This document shows, in pieces, positions 58,046 to 64,000 of a stretch of 64,000 bases of DNA. This stretch comes from Candidatus Saccharimonadota bacterium (GTDB lineage Bacteria > Patescibacteriota > Saccharimonadia > Saccharimonadales > Saccharimonadaceae), in the NCBI GenBank assembly GCA_017404725.1, contig JAFRBS010000029.1, forward strand, positions 17,870-81,869. The letters run 5' to 3'. The notes under the pieces are model-generated. The model made no database searches, was not told the DNA's origin, and saw nothing but the letters and a program-made list of their open reading frames with translations. Numbering within the stretch: position 1 is the first letter of the stretch; each line of letters opens with the position of its first letter. Both the position numbers and the translations under genes were made by a program.

Positions 58046-58051
58046 TATAAT
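58046..58051 (+). promoter_or_regulatory. -10 box of the DUF2130 gene
   Basis: CGTGGTATAAT ends 6 nt before ATG 58058. Confidence 0.6.
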
Positions 58052-58057
58052 GGAACT

Positions 58058-59191
58058 ATGCACGAAATCAAATGTCCAAATTGTGGGAAAACTTTCAAAG
58101 TAGATGAGACGAGCTATGCGGCGATTTTGGCGCAGGTTCGTGGCAAAGAGTTTGACGAGGAGCTTCACGAGCGCCTGGCGCAGCTCGAAAAATCCAACGA
58201 CGAACGTCTGAGACAGCTTAAACGCGAGCACGAAAGTGAACTCGAACTCGCCGAAGAAAAGACTAAGTCTAGATCAAAAGAAGAAATTTTAGAATTAAAG
58301 CAGCAGATTTTTGAATTAAATAGCAGTCTGAAAACTAAGGATGCCGAAACGAAAGTCCGTGAACAATCGTTGAAAGAAAAATATGAGAACATGATCGATT
58401 TCCAGAAGGAAGAAATTGAGCGCTTGAAAGACATGAAAGCGAGACAAAGTACCAAAATGGTCGGCGAAACCCTCGAGCAACATTGCGAAAACGAATTCAA
58501 CAAACTCCGCGCGACCGGTTTTAAAAACGCCTACTTCGAAAAAGACAATGAAGTCTCAAAATCCGGCAGCAAAGGCGATTACATTTACAAAGAAACTGAC
58601 GAAAACGGCACGGAAATTATCAGCATCATGTTCGAGATGAAAAACGAGAACGAAACGACCGCGACGAAGCACAAAAACGAGGACTTTCTAAAGGAACTCG
58701 ACAAAGATCGAAACGAGAAAAACTGCGAATATGCCGTCCTGGTTTCATTACTCGAACAAGACAGCGAGCTTTATAATACCGGCATTATTGATGTTTCGCA
58801 TCGCTTCCCGAAGATGTATGTCATCCGCCCGCAATTTTTCATTCCGATGATCACGCTGCTTCGGAACGCGGCGCTAAATTCCATGCAGTATAAAAACGAA
58901 CTCGTTGCGATACGAAACCAAGATATAGATATCTCCAACTTCGAGAAGGACATGAACGACTGGAAAGAATCTTGGGCTAATACTATGAAAAATGCTGGCA
59001 AAAAGCATCTCGAGGCGATCGAGCAAATCAATAAAGCTATCAAGGACCTAGAAAAAACTCGCGATGCGCTCATGATGTCAGATAGACACCTCAGTTCTGC
59101 GGAAAACAAACTTGAAAATCTAACGATCAAACGCCTCACCAAGGGCAACCCGACCATGGCCCAAAAATTCGAAGACGCGAAAAAGAACTAA
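58058..59191 (+). CDS. DUF2130 protein
   Basis: 377 aa. A short N-terminal zinc-knuckle-like IKCPNCGKTFKVDE is followed by a long coiled coil (residues about 30-130) and the conserved DUF2130 core: GETLEQHCENEFNKLR, GSKGDYIYKE, IISIMFEMKNENETTATKHKNEDFLKELDKDRNEKNCEYAVLVSLLE and MYVIRPQFFIPMITLL. The core resembles PD-(D/E)XK nucleases (GD...E-x-K), so DNA binding or cleavage is plausible, but the family is uncharacterised. Leaderless promoter. A tandem repeat follows its stop. Confidence 0.82.
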   Translation: MHEIKCPNCGKTFKVDETSYAAILAQVRGKEFDEELHERLAQLEKSNDERLRQLKREHESELELAEEKTKSRSKEEILELKQQIFELNSSLKTKDAETKVREQSLKEKYENMIDFQKEEIERLKDMKARQSTKMVGETLEQHCENEFNKLRATGFKNAYFEKDNEVSKSGSKGDYIYKETDENGTEIISIMFEMKNENETTATKHKNEDFLKELDKDRNEKNCEYAVLVSLLEQDSELYNTGIIDVSHRFPKMYVIRPQFFIPMITLLRNAALNSMQYKNELVAIRNQDIDISNFEKDMNDWKESWANTMKNAGKKHLEAIEQINKAIKDLEKTRDALMMSDRHLSSAENKLENLTIKRLTKGNPTMAQKFEDAKKN

Positions 59192-59264
59192 ATAAGCAGC
59201 AATCCAAAGCACTGAATTAAAAGCCCTAAATAAGCAGTAGTCCAAAGCGCCGAACTAAAAATCC
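59188..59264. repeat. Imperfect tandem duplication, about 38-nt unit
   Basis: CTAAATAAGCAGCAATCCAA and CTAAATAAGCAGTAGTCCAA start the two units, which continue with AAGC(A/G)C(T/C)GAA(T/C)TAAAA. The first copy contains the stop codon of the DUF2130 gene; the duplication fills the gap to the convergent gene. Confidence 0.75.
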
Positions 59265-60166
59265 TAAAACCTGACTTTCTCCGCCGCTTTGCGCAGAGCT
59301 TCTTCCGACCCGTAGTGCGTCGAATGTCCCGGCGTGTCCGAGAGCATGTGCTGGGCATACGGGAAGCACGCGGCCATATCCAGTTTTCCGCCATCGCCGA
59401 AAATTTCCGGAAACCAATCTACGCGAGCGCGCGAAACCGCGGAGAGCGGAACGTCGAGCGCCTGCTTCATTTCCTCCGGCAAAAATGTCAGAGAAAACAG
59501 CGAGCCATCATCGCCGCCAACATCTCGACTGTACGCAATTGAAGTGTTACCCTCGATCCAAAGTCGCGGGTCGAGCGGCTCCATCTTAGCTTTATTCAAA
59601 TCTGCCACGCATTCTAAAACTCGCGCATGGTCGTGCCGAGAGCGAGCCGGCGAAACCATCTCCGCGATAAACTCACCTTCGCAGGTCGTGGTTACGACCG
59701 CTCGTGAAACATCTGGCGAACGCAGTCCGTTTAAAAAATCATAACTAATCGTATCGCTCGCATAGTCCAAAATCACCCAAGAAAGAAGCCCAGTAGAAGA
59801 GTTCTCCGCAATCGCATAAAACTCCGCTCGCGCACCCCAAAACACCGAAGTATGCACCCGAAAAATACTGACAATTCCGTAAAACTTTTCCGGGCCATTA
59901 GCGAAAACTCGCGAGCGCGCTGGCACAAACCCATCCGGCAAATGCCGAGCGACGGACTCAGGATCAGAAATCTCATAAAACAAGAAAAACGCATACGGCT
60001 CAACGATAAACCCCATTCGTGACATTTTCTTCATCCCAGATTTGACCAGCTTTCGCTGAATCCAAACCGGCAATCGACGAAGTTGCGTCTGCCGAAAATG
60101 CACCTTACCGACTTCCATCGGGTTGACCATTTTTTCTGTTCCACGCGCAAAATCCGAAACGTTCAT
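59264..60166 (-). CDS. Protein of unknown function (possible acetoacetate-decarboxylase-like fold)
   Basis: 300 aa, soluble. The pattern PYAFFLFYEISDPESVARHLPDGFVPARSRVFANGPEKFYGIVSIFRVHTSVFWGARAEFYAIAEN resembles the beta-barrel of acetoacetate-decarboxylase-like or DUF2071-type proteins, which open with a fold of this kind. I see no certain Schiff-base Lys. LDYASDTISYDF and EGNTSIAYSRDVGGDDGSLFSLTFLPEEM are other likely core strands. The ATG at 60166 is used since the TATAAT box (60178-60173) lies 6 nt upstream; codons above it read the promoter. Confidence 0.4.
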   Translation of the reverse strand: MNVSDFARGTEKMVNPMEVGKVHFRQTQLRRLPVWIQRKLVKSGMKKMSRMGFIVEPYAFFLFYEISDPESVARHLPDGFVPARSRVFANGPEKFYGIVSIFRVHTSVFWGARAEFYAIAENSSTGLLSWVILDYASDTISYDFLNGLRSPDVSRAVVTTTCEGEFIAEMVSPARSRHDHARVLECVADLNKAKMEPLDPRLWIEGNTSIAYSRDVGGDDGSLFSLTFLPEEMKQALDVPLSAVSRARVDWFPEIFGDGGKLDMAACFPYAQHMLSDTPGHSTHYGSEEALRKAAEKVRF

Positions 60167-60172
60167 GCTTAT

Positions 60173-60178
60173 ATTATA
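60173..60178 (-). promoter_or_regulatory. -10 box of the 59.3-60.2 kb gene
   Basis: CGTGGTATAAT on the minus strand ends 6 nt before ATG 60166. Confidence 0.6.
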
Positions 60179-60196
60179 CCACGACAAGAAAAACAA

Positions 60197-60277
60197 TTAA
60201 TGCTTCGCGACCTTCCGCGCCTTGTTTTCTCGCGCGAAAGCTTCATCGATCATTTTTTTCATTTTCTCAACATTCAT
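60197..60277 (-). CDS. Candidate 26-aa basic peptide
   Basis: A very short minus-strand frame: ATG at 60277, TAA at 60197. It begins MNVEKMKKMIDEAFAREN and ends with a basic RKVAKH-type tail, so it would be an amphipathic charged helix. The support is the promoter rule seen elsewhere: TAAAAT at 60289-60284 ends exactly 6 nt before the ATG. It lies between the RelA/SpoT gene and the unknown 300-aa gene, all on the minus strand. Chance cannot be excluded. Confidence 0.35.
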   Translation of the reverse strand: MNVEKMKKMIDEAFARENKARKVAKH

Positions 60278-60292
60278 ATTTAAATTTTACTA

Positions 60293-61288
60293 CTAAACAT
60301 TACTTTTTTCAAGGATATAGCGAATAATGTCCGAAAAATCCTTCAGATTCATAAAATAGTTTGGGTAAATTTCTTGCAGATTTCGTATATTATTCACAGC
60401 CACGAGAACCACCATATTTTGCCCAGTAGACATTCTTTCCAATCGCGTATAAGCACTCACTGCTGAATCGTATTCAGATTCTTTAAAGTCTAGAACTTGG
60501 CAATTTTTTGCGGCATAATCGAGATTTATCACTATATAATAAGCTTGCCGAATCTTTTCATTTTCAACCACTAAATTAGTTAGCCTAATTGCCTCTAGTG
60601 TATCGTAGATATTGTGGACAAAAATCGTTTTTCGTAAATCATTACGGGCATCTTCTATGTTGAGATTATTATACCTAGGCCCCGGAACAGTATTTTCGAC
60701 AAAAGCGAATACGGAGGATGTTTGGTAGAAAAACTCGTGCCAATAGGTATTGTCGCCGGAAGTTTTCATCGTCGAGCCACGATAGATGTCGACAGTTTCT
60801 ACCGAGGTAGCCCAAAGGTGTTGGAGCTGAGTGCGAAGCTGTATTTCGACTAGCCGATCTCCATCTTTCATGATAAAATGTTTTCCGCGATAGCCGCTGG
60901 GCTTTGGTCCACCATCAAGATAGTTACTCACTTTATGCAAATTTTCCCAACCTAAAATTTCTCTCTCGATTTTTCGCAGTTGCTTCATATCCTCGACAAT
61001 AATTCTTATTCCAGCAATGTCTTGCATATTCGCTAGTCTCATCGTCTTAAAACGTTGAAGCTTTCCAATTATAGTGGGGAGACGCTTAAGCCTTTGCGCA
61101 ACAATAATATTTTCTGGATCTAACTTATTCGCAAGTTCTACGCATTGATCGTAGTATCTATCCATGACCGGGCCATAAGATTCTCGTCAAATATTCAGCA
61201 GGGAAATAGCCTCATCATATTCAGGACTTTTCGGTCCTTTCCGGATCGCATCCCCAGCTTTGTTTACCGCTGATTTTGAAATTTCCAT
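60293..61288 (-). pseudogene. RelA/SpoT-domain protein interrupted by an in-frame TGA
   Basis: Full frame 332 codons. The synthetase-like fold is clear: AQRLKRLPTIIGKLQRFKTMRLANMQDIAGIRIIVEDM, PSGYRGKHFIM and VEIQLRTQLQHLWATSVE. An intact ATG exists only at 61165 in the long open part, but homology and the leaderless promoter (TATAAT 61300-61295, 6 nt before ATG 61288) put the true start at 61288, with SKSAVNKAGDAIRKG and SPEYDEAISLLNI. The TGA at 61189-61187 follows LNI, where this family usually has an aromatic residue before R-x-x-x; TGG to TGA would be one change. Hence probably a recent nonsense mutant, or a truncated protein re-initiated at 61165. Confidence 0.75.
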
Positions 61289-61294
61289 ATTAAA

Positions 61295-61300
61295 ATTATA
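61295..61300 (-). promoter_or_regulatory. -10 box of the RelA/SpoT gene
   Basis: ATGCTATAAT on the minus strand ends 6 nt before ATG 61288. Confidence 0.6.
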
Positions 61301-61352
61301 GCATATTTTACAGGGGTAACCCACGAAAAACCCGAAAAAATTGCGAGATTGT

Positions 61353-61381
61353 ATTGACAAAATGTCAAGCAGATGTTAAAA
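61353..61381 (+). promoter_or_regulatory. TetR-gene promoter with palindromic operator over the -35
   Basis: TTGACA, about 17 bp, TTAAAAT before ATG 61392. TTGACA-AAA-TGTCAA is a perfect 6-bp inverted repeat covering the -35, so autorepression by the TetR protein is likely. Confidence 0.5.
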
Positions 61382-61391
61382 TATAAAAGTT

Positions 61392-61994
61392 ATGCGCGAA
61401 AATTCGAAGCATACTAGCGACGAGCGGTATCTCCGAACCGAAGCAAAAATACAGAACACAATCGACACTATGCTCATGAACAAAAGGGTGGTGACGAAAG
61501 TAAGGGATTTTTGTGTGTTGGCCGAGATAAACCCCGCTACTTTTTATGGTCACTATGAAAGTATTGGCGATATGATTTTTGAGCGTGATCGCTGCGAGGC
61601 CGAAAATTTGCGGCAGTATCTTACGAACAGTCCTCAGCATGACGGCGCAAACTCCACGACTGAACTAGAAATCGCTTTCCAGAAAACTTTTCGCTACATT
61701 AGCAATCATAAAACTTACTTCAAAAGCATCATCGCGCGCGATAATATCCGTCCGTACAAAAACTTGGTCATAATTCTAAAACCAACTCTTTTAGAAAACT
61801 GGCACAATTATCACGTATGGGACGAAAATCGCGAGCTAAGACTCAGGAAAATCGGATGCAAACTCATTTACGAAGTAGCCGGCGAATATAACGAGTGGAT
61901 TGAATATGACGAATTCGATGCGACGAAAATCAGACCGCATATAAAACACCTGATTTATCTCACTAATACCGCCTGCCAGCGCCTTGACCGCTAA
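61392..61994 (+). CDS. TetR-family transcriptional regulator
   Basis: 200 aa. The N-terminal HTH: TEAKIQNTIDTMLMNKRVVTKVRDFCVLAEINPATFYGHYESIGDMIFERD, where VRDFCVLAEINPATFYGHY matches the TetR recognition helix (x-A-x-x-A-G-V-x-x-x-x-x-Y-x-x-F). The C-terminal ligand domain (residues 70-200) is divergent. Promoter carries a TTGACA-type -35 embedded in an inverted repeat, consistent with self-control. Neighbouring RelA/SpoT and uvrA genes are possible targets but unproven. Confidence 0.82.
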   Translation: MRENSKHTSDERYLRTEAKIQNTIDTMLMNKRVVTKVRDFCVLAEINPATFYGHYESIGDMIFERDRCEAENLRQYLTNSPQHDGANSTTELEIAFQKTFRYISNHKTYFKSIIARDNIRPYKNLVIILKPTLLENWHNYHVWDENRELRLRKIGCKLIYEVAGEYNEWIEYDEFDATKIRPHIKHLIYLTNTACQRLDR

Positions 61995-62052
61995 AATCCG
62001 CTAAAACCGCACGAAGCTTGCTAAGACCCTGGACTTTTTTCCAAAACTCGTG

Positions 62053-62058
62053 TATAAT
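62053..62058 (+). promoter_or_regulatory. -10 box of uvrA
   Basis: CGTGTATAAT, 25 nt before the GTG at 62084; AGAGGAG forms the ribosome site. Confidence 0.6.
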
Positions 62059-62083
62059 ATATCAGACTAAAAAGAGGAGTAAA

Positions 62084-64000
62084 GTGAGCGAAAACCCAGA
62101 AAACGCGCCAATAAGCACGCTAGAAAATACCATCAGCATTCGCGGTGCGCGCCAACACAACCTAAAAAATATCAATGTTGACATCCCGCGCGACAAACTC
62201 GTAGTTTTAACTGGCCTCTCCGGCTCCGGAAAATCGAGTCTGGCTTTTGATACGATTTATGCCGAAGGCCAAAGACGCTATGTTGAATCCTTAAGTTCCT
62301 ACGCGCGTATGTTCCTCGGTGTGATGGACAAGCCTGATGTCGATACGATCACGGGCTTAAGCCCGGCCATCTCTATCGACCAAAAATCAACTTCCAGAAA
62401 CCCGCGCTCTACCGTCGCGACCGTAACCGAAGTCTACGATTACCTAAGATTATTGTTCGCTCGCGTCGGCGTGCCGCATTGTCCGATTTGTCATAGCGAA
62501 GTCAACAAAAGAACACCGGAAGATATCGTAAACGAAGTCATGAAACTTCCGTTAGGTAGTAAGCTAATGCTCCTTGCGCCGATCGTCCAGCAAAAGAAAG
62601 GTGAGTTCCAACACATCCCTGAGCAGTACCAAGCCAAAGGTTTCAGCCGCGCTCGCGTTGACGGCATCGTCTATGCTCTCGACGAATTTCCGGAACTCGA
62701 AAAGCAGCAAAAACACGATATCGAAATTGTGGTCGACCGTTTCATCCTAAGTCCAGAATCACGAACCAGAATCGCTGGCTCGATCGAGCAAGCCCTCGAA
62801 CTAGGCCAGGGAATTATCACACTTCTAAAAATCACCGACAACTCTACCGCTATCGACCAGAACCCGAACAGTAAAAACCAAGAAATCTACACTTTCTCCC
62901 AACGTTACGCCTGTCCGAATCATCCGGACGAACTCATCCCCGAGCTTGAGCCGCGCCTCTTTTCCTTCAACGCTCCGCAAGGCGCCTGTCCGACTTGTAC
63001 TGGGCTTGGCACGCGCATGGAGATCGACCCGGCGCTCGTTTTCAACGAAAACCTGACCATCGCCGAAGGCGGCATTCGCCCGTTTAACCGTGTGAGCCAG
63101 GACAGCTGGTGGCTAAAACGCTTAAAAGCCGTCGCTGACAAACATGATTTTAGCGTCCACACGCCAATAAAAGAACTAAGCCCGGAAACGAAGCATATTA
63201 TATTATATGGCACCGGCGACGAAAAATACAAAGTCCGAATCAACGGCTCGGGCAAGTTCCAGGAAGGCGCAGTTTACGAATCGACTTACGAGGGCGTCAT
63301 CCCGACTTTGGAGCGCCGCCATAGGGAGACAGACTCCGACTTCATTAGGAAAGACATCGAACGTTTTATGCGCCTGAAGGAATGTCAGACTTGTCACGGC
63401 GCGCGCTTGAAACCGGTCGTGCTCGCAGTCACGATTAACGATCTAAACATCGTCGATATGTGTAATCTAGATGTCGACCAAACTCTGGATGTTCTAGACA
63501 AAGACATAAAATTCAGAACGCTGGAAGACGAACAAATTGCAAAGCCGATTCTAAAAGAAATCAAAGAGCGCGTGAAGTTTATGCAGGACGTCGGACTCGG
63601 CTACATGGAACTTGGCCGCGCCGCGAACACTTTGTCCGGCGGCGAGGCTCAGCGCATTCGCCTGGCTACCCAAATTGGTTCCGGCCTTCAAGGCGTTTTA
63701 TATGTTCTGGATGAGCCATCCATCGGTCTTCATCAACGTGATAACGACAAACTCATCGCGACCTTGAAGCACCTTCGCGATTTGAAAAACACAGTTCTTG
63801 TCGTCGAGCACGATGAAGACACTATGCTTCAGTCTGACTATATTATTGACATTGGTCCCGGCGCCGGCACAAACGGTGGCAAAGTTGTCGCTGCCGGCAC
63901 ACCGGAAGAAATCAAGAAAAACAAAGATTCCATAACTGGCCAGTATCTTTCCGGCGCGAAGAAAATCGAAACGCCGAAAAAGCGCCGCGCCCCGAAGCGA
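62084..64000 (+). CDS. uvrA: Excinuclease ABC subunit A (partial, runs off the right edge)
   Basis: At least 639 residues of UvrA, the damage-recognition ATPase of nucleotide excision repair. SIRGARQHNLKNINVDIPRDKLVVLTGLSGSGKSSLAFDTIYAEGQRRYVESLSSYARMF gives the N-terminal Walker A. A zinc module is seen at CPICHSEVNK, with a second at CPTCTGLGTRME. ELGRAANTLSGGEAQRIRLATQIGSGLQGVLYVLDEPSIGLHQRDN is the signature and Walker B of the first NBD. The second half is outside. GTG is the start, fixed by AAGAGGAG 7 nt upstream. Confidence 0.97.
   Translation, partial: MSENPENAPISTLENTISIRGARQHNLKNINVDIPRDKLVVLTGLSGSGKSSLAFDTIYAEGQRRYVESLSSYARMFLGVMDKPDVDTITGLSPAISIDQKSTSRNPRSTVATVTEVYDYLRLLFARVGVPHCPICHSEVNKRTPEDIVNEVMKLPLGSKLMLLAPIVQQKKGEFQHIPEQYQAKGFSRARVDGIVYALDEFPELEKQQKHDIEIVVDRFILSPESRTRIAGSIEQALELGQGIITLLKITDNSTAIDQNPNSKNQEIYTFSQRYACPNHPDELIPELEPRLFSFNAPQGACPTCTGLGTRMEIDPALVFNENLTIAEGGIRPFNRVSQDSWWLKRLKAVADKHDFSVHTPIKELSPETKHIILYGTGDEKYKVRINGSGKFQEGAVYESTYEGVIPTLERRHRETDSDFIRKDIERFMRLKECQTCHGARLKPVVLAVTINDLNIVDMCNLDVDQTLDVLDKDIKFRTLEDEQIAKPILKEIKERVKFMQDVGLGYMELGRAANTLSGGEAQRIRLATQIGSGLQGVLYVLDEPSIGLHQRDNDKLIATLKHLRDLKNTVLVVEHDEDTMLQSDYIIDIGPGAGTNGGKVVAAGTPEEIKKNKDSITGQYLSGAKKIETPKKRRAPKR

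Noticed and set aside
60293..61288. Genome-wide recoding of TGA (as in Gracilibacteria)
   Set aside because: TGA ends several clearly complete genes at family-typical lengths (for example the phospholipase-like gene before rsmD and the TfoX-like gene), and Trp and Gly use normal codons throughout. A single in-frame TGA is better read as a mutation.
1..64000. Insertion sequences, transposases, integrases or prophage structural genes
   Set aside because: I found no transposase, integrase, terminase or capsid motifs. The accessory region looks like scattered cassettes rather than an intact element.

Overview
The window reads as a dense bacterial chromosome segment from a small-genome Patescibacteria/CPR organism, most likely Saccharibacteria (TM7). 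This is inferred from gene content, very short intergenic gaps, many single-TM proteins of unknown function, an Rpf-like lytic enzyme, and the absence of biosynthetic pathways; no 16S gene is present to settle it. The standard bacterial code fits: TGA is an ordinary stop in several genes (for example at 300, 16282, 29452 and 52813).

Layout. 1-4.3 kb: cell-surface genes (end of a GT2 glycosyltransferase, polysaccharide deacetylase, a two-domain SGNH/M15 peptidoglycan enzyme, secreted HNH nuclease). 4.4-7.1 kb: recA-dinD-recX, i.e. RecA with two putative RecA modulators. 7.1-17.5 kb: housekeeping genes (tilS, lepA, NMP kinase, trmD, recG, rsmD, tRNA-Leu) with a broken DUF1704 gene and a candidate ncRNA. 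17.5-28.7 kb: FAD oxidase, trigger factor, rpsL-rpsG, a two-small-protein operon, an FtsA/PilM-like ATPase, pseudouridine synthase, response regulator, Trm11-like methylase, rpmA, xseA-xseB. 28.7-37.6 kb: soluble histidine kinase plus receiver, recO, glyS, ppa, ABC exporter, rarA, a trxB remnant, tRNA-Phe, Rpf-like protein, rsmA. 37.6-48.7 kb: large Pro/Ala-rich membrane protein, metG, LTA-synthase-like sulfatase, aquaporin-like channel, pheS-pheT, FKBP, a small membrane-protein operon. 48.7-62 kb is accessory: AlkD-like, ExoI-like, a frameshifted DUF6512 gene, a Fic-TfoX-guanine deaminase operon, a putative single-chain restriction-modification enzyme with a convergent XRE regulator, a DUF4417 cassette, DUF2130, an unknown gene, a RelA/SpoT gene interrupted by TGA, and a TetR regulator. 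uvrA runs off the right edge.

The strongest window-wide signal is promoter architecture. More than twenty genes have a TATAAT-like -10 hexamer ending only 6-10 nt before the start codon, so transcripts should begin at or next to the ATG (leaderless). A smaller set (recA, dinD, rpsL, the small-protein operons, uvrA and others) has true leaders with GGAGG-like ribosome sites. Because the -10 box is so close, naive start prediction adds false N-termini such as MCYN; starts here were moved accordingly.

Other notable items: a GC-rich palindromic in-frame insertion in LepA; two related long hairpins at 21.1 and 31.9 kb that share a conserved core and whose outer arms copy the stop-codon region of the preceding gene; a candidate structured ncRNA at 11.2 kb with a consensus promoter and terminator; a -35/-10 spacer motif shared by two small-protein operons; and several decaying genes.
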